This document shows positions 1 to 12,157 of a DNA stretch of 64,000 nucleotides, piece after piece. Source of the DNA: Mortierella sp. BCC40632 (lineage: Eukaryota > Mortierellomycota > Mortierellomycetes > Mortierellales > Mortierellaceae). The stretch covers positions 321,001 to 385,000 of the forward strand of contig WAEK01000001.1 in NCBI GenBank assembly GCA_011634665.1, given 5' to 3'. The notes under the pieces are model-generated. The model did no database searches, had not been told where the DNA came from, and worked only from the letters and a program-made list of their open reading frames with translations. Numbering within the stretch: the first letter of the stretch is position 1; every line of letters starts with the position of its first letter. The position numbers were made by a program, and so were the translations under genes.

Positions 1-933
1 AAGCACAAGACTATCGACAGCAAAGGCATTTTTTTTTTCTTTTTTCGTTAGTCCACAAGAACAAAGATACTCCTAATCCTGGCTAGAACAGATAAAAAAA
101 AATACAAAATCTTTTTTTTTTACCTTGACTTGCCAACAGCGGACTCGCCTAAAAGGGATGTGACATAGTGTAAAGAAAAAGACAGGGTAATGTCCCATTA
201 GCAAGGTAACAAAGAGAAACTCGCTGGGTCATGTGTCGGTCATTGGGTCGCAGTCCGACGACCGGAGAGTGATAGGTCTCTGACAATGAGGAGAGTTTGG
301 GGGAGAAGAGGGGAGGGGGGAGGGCGAGGGCAAGGTTGTGTAGGCCATGGGGTGTGTCTTGGGTAGAGTCTACCGCATCATATTGCGTCCTGCGCATGTT
401 GAAATGTCTCTTCTTTTTTTTTTTTTTTTTTTTTATTATCTGTCTTCTGCAGCTCCTGATTTCTCTCCCTGAGTGCTGCTCAGTCCATGAAGAGGAATGG
501 AAAAAAAAAAAAAAAAAAAAAAAGTTGGGCGTATGGGCGAAGGAAGCAATGGTCGGCTCGTTGTTACCTAGAAGGACAAGCTTGAATTGGAAGAGTTTTC
601 CCTGTTGTGGTGCGACGACAATATCCATGGCTGCGTTCAATGTGTTGTGAAATAAATGAAAGAAAAGAGGATGTGCCTTAAGTGAGAATGTGCGCGAAAG
701 GTGGCAGTAGTGATGGCGGTGGTGTGTAGGTGTGTGTAGGTGTGTCTGTGGAGGTGTAGCAGATGAAAAGAACGGATAACGGCGGATTGAAGTCAAAAGT
801 CGAAATGAATGAGCAAGACGTCAGTCTGCCACCTTTTCACTGCCAGATGGAGTCAGGTGACCCAGATTTTTAATTTTCTCTGACCTCTCCTCCTCTCTCT
901 CTCTCTCTCTCTCTCTATCTCTTTTCTACTAAC
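1..933. other. Intergenic, no gene supported
   Basis: No coding region with family-like character is seen. The stretch has several poly(T)/poly(A) runs (near 417-434 and 500-522) and a CT microsatellite at about 892-915, just after the stop of the Rab escort gene. The open frames on both strands here are made largely of homopolymer-encoded Phe/Lys runs. A gene ending just left of the window cannot be excluded. Confidence 0.5.
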
Positions 934-3321
934 TCAGTATCCTGACCCATGGTCTTCGGGCTCTGGCGTCGGTGGCAGGAACTCTGTATCTGGGCAGAGC
1001 TGCTCAAAGATCAAGCGTGCCTCTTCTGTCGCTGCCTCAAAATCAAGCGAGTGCGTCAACGCCTTGACCACAGTAACATTCTCGGGCAGTGGCTGTAACT
1101 TCTCAGATCCAATAGGGTATGGTACCCGTGGCCAGGACGTGGTCCTCTTATAAAAGAGCGAAAACAGAGTCACCGGAACCGCCACGGGCGCAGTCGGAAG
1201 CGATGATGCAGTCTTTTGTTTTTGGAACATCTTGGAGATGGGCTTGCTTGTTGAGTTTGGACCAGGAGTGGAGGGACGGGATGGAACAGGCGTCGAGTCA
1301 GTTTCTTCAAATAGCCTCTTCTCTGCTTGTAGAATCTCCTGTCGGACCTGCTCCATGTCCAGCTCCTGATCCAGGCTCATTCGGGACGGCTGCTGGCTCT
1401 CTGCTGTCTTTTCTGCCTTGCTTGGCTCTGTAGCCTGGGCCAGGCTCTTGTTCTTAGCCAAAGTCGAGACTGTTGCAGTGGGCGCATTCAGAGAATGTGG
1501 GTCGCCAGGGATGTGAACAAGTTTTCGGATAGCAGCCATCAACTCATCCTTAGCCGTCTCGTCTGCATCATCAGACTCTGCCCAGACGTAGAGGATAAAC
1601 CGGTCACTGGGACAAGACATTGTGCCTGCGCACATTTGGAGCACGGAAATGGTGTGCTCGTTCTTGCGGGCAGGGGTTTCTCCGGGGTTCAAAACTAGAG
1701 AACCCATTGGGAACAAGGTCTTGCATAGCGTCGTCTCCCCGAAAGCAGACCGGTCCGTCACTAGGACTGCATGGGAAACGTAGGATCGGTTGAGACTATA
1801 GAGCATTCAATGAGCATCGAAGGTTGAAAGAGAGTTGTGAGCACACTTAATGTCCATCTTTAGAATGAGTAGGCCTGTCGCATATTGAATAGATTGAGCA
1901 CCGTCCTGCACTTACGTTCGAGCCTCAATGTAATTATCCATGTCTTTGGACAGGTATTCACGCGAGCAGATCAACTGCTTGGCCTGAAGCTTTTTGCCCG
2001 TTTGATCGACGACAGACTGCCACTTATTGGAGTCTTTGTCTACGACATGGTTCTCAAGCCCGTGTTGCAACATGTAAATTCCTCCATACACAGCGGCGAC
2101 TCTGTAGTGGGCATCAGTCAATGTCAATATTAATATTAGAATTTAAATCCGGTTGAAAAGCCATATCATGGAAAGATGCGATGAGAGATGGGTTACCTGC
2201 AAAATGCTTGCGCCAGCTCGCTTCCAACACCATAGAGAGGACACAAATAGGCTGAGTTGCCATAACGTCCTAAGGACTGTAGGTAAACTTTGACTGATTT
2301 CAGTCCCTCGGCAGTCGAAGCTAAGAGTGAAAAAAAAAAAAAAAAAAATGTCACTCCTGTCAATGACCCTGTTCAAAAAAATCGTCATAAAAAGAATTCA
2401 AGGACATTCAACACAGTTAGAACCAAAACGGGACAAACCTTCGTCATTTCCATCAAACCCAATGGCGTAAACAACAGCAGTGAGAACTTTGTCCTGCAAC
2501 CCAAACGCACTCTGAGCAAATTGAATAAAGGGAGCATCCTTGTAGTCTATCGGGAAGAAAAAAAAAGTGTCAATTGCAATGCCTTCGAAAAATAAAGGAT
2601 TGGGCTAATAGAGTCCCTATGCAGGAAAAGAGAGCGGATCCTGCTTACCTTCCCAGATGTTAGTCTGGTTCTCGTAATCCACCGCAAATTGCAAAAATTT
2701 CATCAGCTGTCTCTTCTCCTTGAGTGAGAGTGCCTTGGAGACAAAGACATCCTCCTTGGAAGTTGGCATCATCTCGACTTTACCAGAAGTTGACTCGTAA
2801 ACTGCTGTCCGCTCCAGTAGCTTGAACTCGAGATACTTGCCAATGCCAGAGCTGATCAAAAGGTTTGTCAATGGACCACGAGAGTAGAGCAACTTGGGTG
2901 CTAGGTCAAAGTTGTATTTGCGCGAGGCTTTGAAGAGTTCCTCCAAGGCCTGGATCTGCGAGACTGAAACAGATTTTGAAAAGTTGGCAATAGTCGCCTT
3001 GGATCCATGGACAGCCCAACCAGCAATTGAATGGATGGCTTCCTTAGCTTCCTTTGATAAGACAGTTGATGCATCTCCTGCGACTGAATAGTTGTCCAAG
3101 ATGTGCTGCTCGACATTTTTGACCTGGTCCTCAACAGAGCCAGTCTGAGTGGAGAGGATAGACTCCAAATCAATGATACGATCAGCCTGTTGTTGTGTCT
3201 TGTAGACCTGAATTTCCAGATGGTCGTACGCCCTGGACATTAGTCGCTCAAAGTCGATCTTGTCCAGGTTTGCTAAGAGGTTGGGTCAGACACAAAAGTC
3301 AGACATATACACACAATTGTA

Positions 3322-3359
<38 letters not shown>

Positions 3360-3701
3360 CGTGAGCATGCGAAAGCTGCCGTTTTTGTCCGAAAACCCCA
3401 CGAAAAGGAACGCGTCCAGAAGATAGAAAGAGTACGAGGAGAGTGAGACTCTCAGGCAATTCTTACCAGGATTGGTTGCGTCATCGGCAGTGGACGAGGC
3501 AGTGACAACCTTGTCTGCCCAGAGAAGAAGATCGCGAAAGGCGAATGCACCACTGGCGCCACCATAGTAGTCATTCTCGTCCAGATGCAGGACACTCTTG
3601 CCAGCTCTGGCCAAAGCAGCGGCAACGATGGTCTGGGTAAAGCCCGTGCCGAGGATGATGGCGTCGAAGAGCGTGGACTCGAGAGATTCGGTGTCAGCCA
3701 T
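934..3701 (-). CDS. MRS6: Rab escort protein (Rab geranylgeranyltransferase component A)
   Basis: Presents newly made Rab GTPases to the geranylgeranyl transferase so that they are prenylated for membrane targeting; cytosolic. Six exons read on the minus strand: 3701-3467, 3272-2649, 2546-2439, 2320-2197, 2101-1916, 1795-934, giving 712 aa in a continuous frame with GT-AG introns. The N-terminus carries the GDI/REP FAD-like nucleotide-binding signature ([20 protein letters not shown], about residues 15-34), then DENDYYGG. The G-F-T-Q variant and the extra length favour REP over Rab GDI (about 450 aa). Exon 4 has the conserved [18 protein letters not shown] block. The last exon contains a low-complexity Ser/Pro/Glu insert (roughly residues 530-640) before a conserved-looking end. 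The start was taken at the Met before ADTESLES; the frame stays open upstream but is His/Pro-rich. Intron 1 contains a 36-nt poly(A) run. Confidence 0.9.
3323..3358. repeat. Poly(A) run in intron 1 of the Rab escort gene
   Basis: About 36 consecutive A on the plus strand, i.e. poly(T) on the transcribed sense of the intron. It lies between a GTAAGA donor at 3466 and a TTAG acceptor at 3273, so it is a long polypyrimidine stretch inside the intron. Confidence 0.9.
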
Positions 3702-4320
3702 GAATGAATACGAGTACCGAAGAGGCTTCTTAGTGGCGGGGGCTTTTGGCTTTCGTGGGACAGGAACGGGTAGCGGGTGATCTTTGGGAGAGGAGTCCTT
3801 GGAAGGGAGAGGATGGTGATGGTGGTGGTGCAGTTGTTGGGTAGGGGGGGATGGACGACGCGAGAGATGGGATGAGAGCGGCTGTGATGATGGAATCTGG
3901 TGCTGCTGCGGGGATGGAGAGCCTTGAGGGATGACAAAGACAGATGCAAACAAGAGAGAGAGAAGAGAGAAAGAGAAGACGGTTAGAGCAGGGAGGAGAG
4001 AGAGAAGAGAGAGAAGGTGAGCAGAGAGAGAGAGTGAGGGAGAGAGAGGAGAGAGGGAGAGAGAGCAAAGGAAAGAGAGAGAGAGAGAGCAGCAGCAGCA
4101 GCAAGAGAGAGGCCCAACTCGCGGTTGGCTGGCCCTAATATTATCCAAGCATCCGTCCCTTTCTTCCCTAGTCCTCCCTCTCCTTCCTCTCCTCTGTCTG
4201 TGTGTGTCTGTGTGTGTGTGCCCGTGACACATGAGGGCAAAGGACCCCCATTTCTTCTCTCCTCTTGTGGAGTAGGGTGGAGTAGGGCAGTGGTGTGCTG
4301 TGTGGGATCACCTCACTTAC
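3702..4320. other. 5' flank of the Rab escort gene, GA-rich
   Basis: Contains a dense purine-rich segment (about 3950-4100, plus strand) equal to a CT-rich tract on the gene's sense strand, placed 250-400 bp upstream of the chosen ATG. CT-rich tracts in this position are common in fungal promoters. The frame upstream of the ATG is open but encodes His-, Pro- and Ser-rich low-complexity residues and is not counted as protein. Confidence 0.4.
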
Positions 4321-5935
4321 AGGTACTCGTGCCCGCTGGCCCACGTGCAGCACAAAGATCCGCTGCGTGGGGATGCACTTTAGACGGGGATCGGCAACAA
4401 TCCGAATGCATTCTTCCTCCTCCTCCTCCTCCTCCTCCTCCGACTCCCTGATGCTGGACCTGGCCCTGGCTCGAATTCAGATTCGAGCTTTGACCCTGCA
4501 GCGACTGCGAGGTGTGTGGCTGTGGTGGCTGGTCGGTTGACAGTGGTGTGGACAGGGGCGATGGCAATGACAGGGACGACTTTGAATTTGATTGCGTCGG
4601 TGTAGAATGAGCTGTCAGAGACAGATGGAGCAACATTCCCAAATACTCTTTCTCCAGGTTAATAAAGTGGGGGAAAAAAAAAGAAAGAAAGAAAGAAAGA
4701 AAGCGACGACAAAGACAGCGACAGCAATGCTGACAACAGTTAAAAAGAAAGGGAGAAGGGAAGGGAAGGGCGGGCAGAAAAACAAGGCGGTCCTGATGAC
4801 GGCAGCTCTGGACCAGGAAACGGATCAGAACCAAAAGAAATAACCGCGACGGTGGGCGGAGCAAAGTGGCGACGAATAGGATGTCTGCAATTAGTCAGGC
4901 CGTCTGGAGACGCTAAGTCGAACAAGGACGAGAACGGGTCGGGAGTGCGAAACAGTTGTAGCGAATGCCGTGTGCGGCAGAGTCTGTTGAAGAAGGTTGG
5001 ATGTGATCTGTGGTGAAGAAGAATGTTTAGTGTGAGGAATGCGATCTATCGCAGTCAATGTGCAGCGGTGCGGACAGACGAAGAAGATGAAGAAGAAGAG
5101 GAAAATAAGGCAAGTTGGTGTTAGATTGGACAAACAGGAGAAGGAAGAGAACAGGTGAAAAGAAGAAGAAGAGGAAGAAGAAGAAGAGGAACAAGAAGAA
5201 AAAGAAAAAAAAAAAAGAAAGAAGAATGCATCTACCTTTTCGTCTTTTCTCTGTTTCTTTAAACACCACAAGAGGAGAGGAGCACATCGGCATCAGAAGC
5301 CCATCGCCTCTGGCCTCTTGCTCCAGCCCACTGTCGCTCACTTGCACCGATTCTGAGCAGGGCGAATGGCCGCGTCCAGCTGAAGAGGTGACCATGCTTC
5401 AATCCTGCAGAGGACGAGCAGCCATCCATGGAATCCGCGCCGGTCGTGGTAGTACAATGATTGTGCCTGATTGAGTCTTTTCACTTGTCGTTGATTTAAG
5501 ACTAACCGAGCATCCTCCGACACTATGGATTGATGGAGCCCTTCAATAGTGCATATGCAGGTCATGGAGGATTGAAGATCGACTCTCTTTGCTCATGTTC
5601 CTTTCAACTGCGACTTTGACAAACACATCCACGGAGAGGAGAGAGCGGAAACCGTGTTCAAAGACCAAAAAAGCACGCATTTAGACTACTATGTCAACAA
5701 GCAGCCAGAGCTAGTGTATGTGCGCAACAGGTGCAGACTGGTGCACGGCATTCGGCACAACATGCATGCATGCGTGGTATTATGTATGCTCTGCAGCAAA
5801 ATGGCAGCAAATGGACGCGCTGAGAGCCAAAGTCGTCTCCATCGAGCATAGAGACATCCGTGAATAAGATACACTCACCCTTGCACAGTAGTCTTTGAGA
5901 GCGTCCTCTCCCTCGGACAATACGGGCTACTACTA
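4321..5935 (-). other. Possible unrecognised minus-strand gene (exon fragments only)
   Basis: Several short minus-strand stretches look coding, but I could not join them. (1) About 4445-4321 reads acidic E-repeat then ECIRIVADPRLKCIPTQRIF and VLHVGQRARVP, and ends at a good GTAAGT donor. (2) About 5655-5520 contains VDVFVKVAVERNMSKESRSS in one frame and EGLHQSIVSEDAR before a GTTAGT donor in another. (3) 5930-5879 reads LSEGEDALKDYCAR before a GTGAGT donor. (4) About 5395-5240 reads SSPLVVFKETEKRRK before a GTAGAT donor. Between them are GAA/GAG-rich low-complexity segments. The family is not recognised. The fragments could belong to one gene, to two genes, or partly be chance. Confidence 0.3.
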
Positions 5936-6473
5936 CGACTGTTGATACCATCGACTCTTAAGACGATGTCACTGATCTATTAATACAGCGTGCGTCGTCT
6001 AGGGCTCTGCCAAGCTCGGCTGCTCACTTGGCTTTCGAATGCCTCACTCTCTTACTCATTCCCTCCATTTCCCTCCATTTTTTTTTTTTTTTTTTTTTTT
6101 ATTTTTTTTTTTATTATTATTATTTTGAAAAGAATGTCAAAGTGAGTGTGAGAGAGTCGTTCTATAGCTCGTCCACTCTCTCCTCTCAAACTTCCCTCCA
6201 ATTCGGAAAGCAACCACTGGGCTTGGCTCTCGGAACCACACCCTTTGAGCCTCTTTTCTTTCTTTCTCTCTCTCTTTCTCTCTCTCTGCCACTCACTCAC
6301 TCACCTTTTTTTTTTTCCTCGCTCACATACATCCACGCTCCTTCTCTGGCTCTCTCTCTCTCGACCCCTCAGCTTCGCCTTGACACTAATGCTCACTCTC
6401 TCGCTTTCACCTACTCTCTCACTCACTCTCTCTCACTCTCTCACTCTCACACACACACACTCTCTCTCTCTCG

Positions 6474-6572
6474 ATGTCTTCTCGAGCTCTGCATGCTGCT
6501 ACCCACTTCTTTCAGCCAGCACGGAGAGTGCTGACAAAGGAACAGGAAGCTCAAGGAGCAAACATACATTAA
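6474..6572 (+). CDS. Small ORF or first exon, unrecognised
   Basis: A 32-codon frame starts at an ATG directly after a long CT/CA-rich tract, the usual look of a promoter in this sequence. It reads MSSRALHAATHFFQPARRVL then TKEQEAQGANIH. The start is basic and amphipathic, as in mitochondrial presequences. It may be a tiny protein or the first exon of a spliced gene; a fragment reading GAPATMAPLQQ-stop lies at about 6911-6946 behind a possible CACAG acceptor. No convincing GT donor joins the two. Function unknown. Confidence 0.25.
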   Translation: MSSRALHAATHFFQPARRVLTKEQEAQGANIH

Positions 6573-7049
6573 CCTTACCTAGTTTCTACCGATCTTCCCA
6601 TTGCCCTAAGGTTGAACTGTAGGAATGAGAGGAGATAAAATCTCTCTGTGAGCAGAGAGGAATCGGATAATCGGTAATAACCCGTTTCTTCCACCTTCCT
6701 TCTTTTCCATGTCGGTAAGAAAGTATGACTCAAGTCTCCAAGAACTGTTTTTTCTATTTTTCCGCCCTTTTTCCTTACTTCATGTCCTTCGGACAGCTCA
6801 ACACTGCAAGACACTAGAACATGTTTCCTCCGCTCTCACTCTCTCTTTCCCTCACTCTCTCTTTCCTCTTTACCCACCCCCTGTCCCTGGCCCTTTGCCC
6901 CACGGCACAGCAGGAGCCCCTGCCACGATGGCTCCCTTGCAGCAGTGAGATCTTGACTCACTCTATTTGCTTATTCTCTTTATTATCGTCATTATTCATT
7001 AGAGGTCTGTAACGGTTTGAGAAATAGAGGTATCTCCCAAATCCACGCA

Positions 7050-7051
<2 letters not shown>

Positions 7052-7115
<64 letters not shown>
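7052..7115. repeat. (CT)n microsatellite
   Basis: About 32 uninterrupted CT units in non-coding DNA. Confidence 0.95.
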
Positions 7116-7118
<3 letters not shown>

Positions 7119-8169
7119 TCACTTGTGTACTAATTGACAAAGTGAAGATGGAGCCCTTTTTTGTTCATACTTCTTTTTTGCTCTTTTTGCTCTCTCATAT
7201 TATTCAAATCTCTCAGAGCTGTGGTTTTCCCAAAGGAGAGAGACACACATTATAAACAACTCAATTGAACTCATGCGCTTTTCTCCCATTTTCTCCATGT
7301 ATCTTGGCGGATTAACAAACAAGGAAAGGCCAATTTTTTTTTTTTTTTTTTTTTTCTTTGCGACATACTCTTACTCTCTTTCAGGATGATCAACCATCAT
7401 AAAGGTATCATGGCCAGAAGAGGAGCCGACAATCTATGATGGTCATGGAAGGGTAGGAAGGTTAGAAAGAGCTAGTCTCCTGGTTCTCAATTTAGCTTCT
7501 CCTTGGAGACCAGTTTACTGTCCAGCGAAGTACCTTTCATACGATATATTAAAAAAAAAAAAAAATGGATTCTCAAGTTGAGGTTGATCAGGATAGAAAA
7601 GAGAAACAGACAACAACAACAACAACAAAAATTCTTCCGTGGAATAGATTGTTCAAAGAAGATGATCGGAACACAATTTGGAGAACCCAAAAAAAAAAAA
7701 AAAAAAAACCAAAGAAGGCTGAGATCGATCGGTGAAGCCCTTTTGGATCCTCCAGTCCAGCTACACACACACGCAAATCCAAAAGGTGTCATCATTTTCT
7801 GGGCTTTGCCCAACACAAAGGGTGCGAGATAGTAGAGCCCCATCTCAATTAAGTTTACTACAAAGAGCACCCTTGATAATTTAAGTAAGCACTCTTTGGA
7901 GAGAGAGAGAGAGAGAGAGAGAGAAGTAAAAGTGAGAGAAGTAAAGTGAGAGAGGTAAAGTGTGTGTGGTGTTTGAGGGAGAGAGAGAGAGAGAGAGAGC
8001 GATCGACAATGAAAGCTTCGAGTTCCAATAAAAGGACTTTCCGTCAAGTTTAATCATTGGAAACGCCAAAGAAGGTACAATTTTGGGGTGCTGAAACCCG
8101 AAATGGATTTCCCTCCCGGAAGACGACACAAAGAGACTGGACATTCGCCTCGGCTAGTCTCTCTCTCAC

Positions 8170-8202
<33 letters not shown>

Positions 8203-8635
8203 ACAGTCTCGGCAGTAAAAGACCAAAAAGCAAGATTCTAGAAGAAAAAAATATGAATGATTATTGGATTGCGTTTAAAAATTTCCCAAGATGTGTCGAC
8301 AGTCCCGACTCTGCTGTCCTTTTTTTTTTTTTATTTTTTTTTTTTTTTTGTCCCAAATCTCCATTGTCCATCGTCACCTCCATTGACTTGACCAGAGGCT
8401 ATATATATTTTTAAGCGGGATGGAGAATCAGATACCAATTCTCCTCCCCCTCAAGTGTCTATCTCTTTCTCCACGATCTGCTCAAATCCTCTAGTCCTTG
8501 TGCTGGTAACTGATATATATATAAAAGAAAAGAAAAGAAAAGAAAAAGAAAAAAAAGAAGAGATAGATTGCATTCCATCTCGATCGACAATGCTATTCCT
8601 CCTCCTCCCTCCCTCTCTCTCTTTCTCTATTTCTT

Positions 8636-10201
8636 TTAGTAACAGAGACGATAAGAGACATAACGACCACTGGTCTCGGACGGCCTCATAATTTTGACAA
8701 CCTGTCCTCGAGAAAGACCGTAGTATCGTGCAATAGGATCTGTAGGCTGAATGCGAGGCAACTGGGTCTCCCTCAAGCGGCTGTTGTAGTCAAAAGCAAA
8801 TAAATAAATCATTACTGTCAGTATGCGGGATTCAACACAGATGAATCAAATCAATTAGTCGATCTGCTTCATATTCAAAACTTACTATCTCTTCAACAAA
8901 GTCTCCTTCTCCTCTGGTGAAAGGACAATGTGTTGAGGAACCAATGTGTGCTCGGTAATGTTGACAAGAAGGTCAGCTTCCTGGAACGACTCCAAGTGAT
9001 AGCTCGAACTCACTTCGCTCATGACCTTGGCTGCCGATGGCGTAATCTTATCCTGGTAGACAACAATTCCACGACCCACACCTTTAGCAACCATCAACTG
9101 ACAGTAACTAGCGAGGCGATTTTTTTGAAGGAGAGAAGGGTATGCAGTGGAACACAATGCCAAAATAAAAAAAAAAAAAAAAAATAATAAGGACATGTCA
9201 GCAAAAAAAAAAAAAAAAAAATCTTATCGCTCATTTCTCCTTTGGTCAACATAGGCACTTCACGTACTCTTTGATGGTCTTGATACCAACTGAGGAATCT
9301 TCGGGAAAGAAGACAAGCATCTGGTCTGCAGGATCATCCTTCTTTTGGACCATAAACATCAAGGCAGCGCGGCTAGATCGGACAAGAAATCAATAAAGTG
9401 CAGCGCAATTCATGTGTCACAGTCATTAGTGGATCATGCCTCCTTCGAGAATATATATTAAAAAAAAAAAAAAAATCCTTGGTTCTTCGATACAGTTTGT
9501 CCACATGGCTTTTATCCAATGCCTATTGAGAGGTTGGGCTTCAACGGATCGAGTCATGACCATAGATCCACTGGGTCGAGAATAAGACGGTAAAAGTGCC
9601 GTTGACTGACAAACATGTCTCTTTTCTTCTTCTTTTGCCTCCTTGCCTCCTATTTCTTTTTTCTTTTTCTTTTCTTTTTTTTCTGGTAACGGTCGAGTGT
9701 GTGCCGAGTCGTTATCGGCAGGTGACCCCTTCCTAATTTGAATCATCCTGGTATCCTGAGCTCACACTTTCAAGTCTTTGAATTCACTCTTCTTTTCTTA
9801 AAAGTCTAAAAACCACAAGCCCAAAGAGGTCAACTTACTCGACCTTGCCGTGGGCAGCAAAAGTGGCCTTGAATGATTCCAGATCCTGGTCCAACTCGGC
9901 CTGTGAAATGAGGTAACCCTATTATTTTTGGTTTCCCCATGGAGCAAAAAAAAAAACAAAAAAAAAAAAAAAAAAAAAGTGTCGATTAGCTTAGGACTGG
10001 ACATCTCGGAGGTGTTGAGTTTTTCTCTTTCTCTCTTTCTCTCTTTGGATAGCCCAACGAGAGTCTAAGAGGAGTTGCAAAGAGTGTAAAAAAGGAAAAG
10101 AAAGAGAGAAGGGGTAGCTCATTTACTCTGTGGTTGCAAAGCTGGTGAATAGTCCTGTAGACTCTCCAGAGACGAACAATTTCGCGCGACTCGTTATCCA
10201 T
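8636..10201 (-). CDS. RPB5: DNA-directed RNA polymerases I, II and III subunit RPABC1 (RPB5)
   Basis: Shared subunit of all three nuclear RNA polymerases; forms part of the lower jaw. Five exons on the minus strand: 10201-10127, 9918-9839, 9372-9268, 9107-8886, 8780-8636, giving 208 aa, the normal family length (about 210). The N-terminal jaw domain reads [19 protein letters not shown], then [16 protein letters not shown]. The middle is [20 protein letters not shown]. The conserved C-terminal assembly domain includes [33 protein letters not shown] and [17 protein letters not shown], ending YRLCY. The exon 3/4 junction was placed at GA|GTACGT to TAG|TTACTG because it restores the family's TIK-x-YCQ stretch. 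Head-to-head with prefoldin subunit 6, 323 bp between start codons. Confidence 0.95.
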
Positions 10202-10524
10202 GGTGAGATGTGTTGAAAGGAGAAGAAAGAAAGAAAAAAAAAATCCGAGAAAGAGTTGTTGTCGACAGTCGAGAGAACAGAGGAAAGACTAGAGGAAATG
10301 GCCAAAGGAGCAAAGTGAGGCAATTGAGAGTCGTTGCTTCGCTTGTTCAATGGAGAAAATGCCTTTGCCTTGGAGTAGAGGAGGTGCTTTTTTTATTGTC
10401 ATTTTTTGAAGTCCTTCAGTTCTAAATACCAAAGCCACCGGACTTTTTGAGACTTGCTTCTTCCACTCTCTTCTTCTAACAGAAGAGGAGGGCAAAGTAC
10501 GTCACCTCATCCACCTTATATATA
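10202..10524. promoter_or_regulatory. Shared divergent promoter interval of RPB5 and prefoldin 6
   Basis: The two ATGs are 323 bp apart and diverge, so both promoters lie here. The RPB5 side is purine-rich on the plus strand (pyrimidine-rich upstream on the gene's sense). The prefoldin side has TATATATAATG directly at the start codon, too close to act as a normal TATA box. Confidence 0.5.
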
Positions 10525-11584
10525 ATGTCGGCAGCAGTAGCATTGCAGCGCAAGCTTGAGACGGACACGGCAGCATACCAGGCCTTGCAGAAAGGTAATC
10601 TCAGAGAACAGGGCATCAGGATTGAAAAAATAAAAGAGAAAAAAAAACAGCAACAGCAACAACTCATCATCAATACAAAGGAAGCAGATAAGCTCGCGTC
10701 AGATGACAGGGCAAAAAGGATGGCTGTCAGGATGTTTTACATCAGGAACAAGAGACAGGAGACGTAGTTGTCATACTAATGGGATGGTCAATCGCCTCTC
10801 TTTCGATTCACCCTGTTATGGGATGCGCGAAACAGTTCAAGGAATCGCCCACTGGTGTCGCAATGACAACAGTAACAATATCAACGACAACGACAAAAAA
10901 AGACCACAGGATTGATAAGATTAAACCGTTTGCGTGTCGCTGACTTGGATCAACCTATCATAACTTTTGCTAGACCTTACAAAGGCTGTTGAGTCAAGGC
11001 AGAAGCTCGACTCTCAACTTCAGGAGAACAAGCTTGTTCAGCAGGTATGATGTCTCTTTTTTTTCGCATTTAGAGTGGATCATCGCCTCTTGAACAAGTC
11101 TTTTCTTCTTTAGATAGAGCACAATGCGTGTGTGATTCTATCGCTTACATGGAACACCTTCTGCCCATCTCTCTTCCCCATCTGTTTTTTCTATTCTCTA
11201 GGAGTTTTCTTTGCTTAAGGATGAGGCCAACATCTATAAGCTTATCGGGCCTGTCCTTGTCAAGCAGGACAAGCCCGAGGCTGTCACGAACGTTGACAAG
11301 CGCATTGATTTTATCCAAAAGGAAATGTAAGTGAATCTCTTTGTTTTTTGCTTTTTTTTTTTCTCCTGTCAACTCGGATACCACTCGGATCATTTACTAC
11401 ACATTTAAAGAGTCTCGCTCACTCACATTTTCTTAACACAACCGAAAAAAAAAAAAATAGCGAGCGCGTGGAGAAGCAGTTGAAGGATCTACAGGAAAAG
11501 TCCGAGAAGAAGCGGATGGAATTAGTTCAGACACAAGCCGCTCTTCAACAACAGGCTGGCTCTGCATCATCATCAAAGAACTAG
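10525..11584 (+). CDS. PFDN6: Prefoldin subunit 6 (beta-type)
   Basis: Subunit of the hexameric prefoldin chaperone that hands unfolded actin and tubulin to the CCT chaperonin in the cytosol. Four exons: 10525-10594, 10974-11044, 11202-11326, 11461-11584, giving 129 aa, typical for the family. The N-terminal coiled coil reads LQRKLETDTAAYQALQK then DLTKAVESRQKLDSQLQENK. The beta-hairpin region is EANIYKLIGPVLVKQDKPEA. The second coiled coil includes RIDFIQKEIERVEKQLKDLQ. The tail is short and Ser-rich (QQQAGSASSSKN). It is convergent with the desaturase gene downstream. Confidence 0.95.
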
Positions 11585-12157
11585 GAATTATTCGTCGCCT
11601 CTCCCCTTCCTTTTCTCCTTCTCGTTTTCTCCTCCTTTTCCTCTTTCAGCCTCTGTGCCAAATGGAAAGGGGGGGGGGGACAAACAAACAAAATGCGAGC
11701 TTGCTCGGCTGCCAATAAAATGAGACTCTGGACTCAATCAGTTTATCTTTTGGGAATACATCTGGAGAAAAGACGATGTTTTCGTTTTGTGGTCGCTTTT
11801 TTTTTGGACTGAACACAGTGATAGGTTTTACATATAAAAAAAAAAAAAAAAAAGTCAGACAGACAGACAAACAGATCATACAAGAAGCGAGAAGGGGGAG
11901 AGGATAAAGTGGTATCTTGAATGAAGGGTAGGGATGAGTAAAAGAAAAGAACCCGGAGACAACATGAACACCTTGTACTGATTCTTAGTGACTTTGCTGT
12001 TCAAAATGGCAGCGTAGACCCTCTTTCTGTAGGATCGACAAACAAACAAACAAACAAAAACAAAAAAAGCTGAATGATTGACAAATGTATTGAGATGGAA
12101 AATGCTCTTCGTTCTTGCGGAGCAAAATGAAAGATGAACTATAGAATTTTGTTGTGT
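11585..12157. other. Convergent 3' intergenic region
   Basis: Lies between the stops of prefoldin 6 and the desaturase and should hold both 3' UTRs. There is a G run at 11672-11680 and an A run at 11836-11853. No other gene is seen. Confidence 0.6.

Larger units (their letters stand above)
5936..8635. other. Mostly non-coding, microsatellite-rich interval
   Basis: Holds long T runs (6079-6111, 7334-7355, 8321-8349), CT tracts (6260-6300, 6415-6475, 7052-7115), GA tracts (7901-7923, 7979-8000) and an A run (8172-8200). Apart from one small open frame at 6474 (listed separately) I see no stretch with protein-family character. Confidence 0.5.

Noticed and set aside
3702..4232. N-terminal extension of the Rab escort protein, in frame upstream of the chosen Met
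   Set aside because: The residues are His-, Pro-, Ser- and Leu-rich low complexity from CT tracts; REP family proteins start close to the GTGFTQ motif.
9426..9746. 106-aa frame inside intron 2 of RPB5
   Set aside because: It lies in an intron whose removal gives an uninterrupted RPB5 of normal length; the frame is Lys/Glu-rich low complexity.
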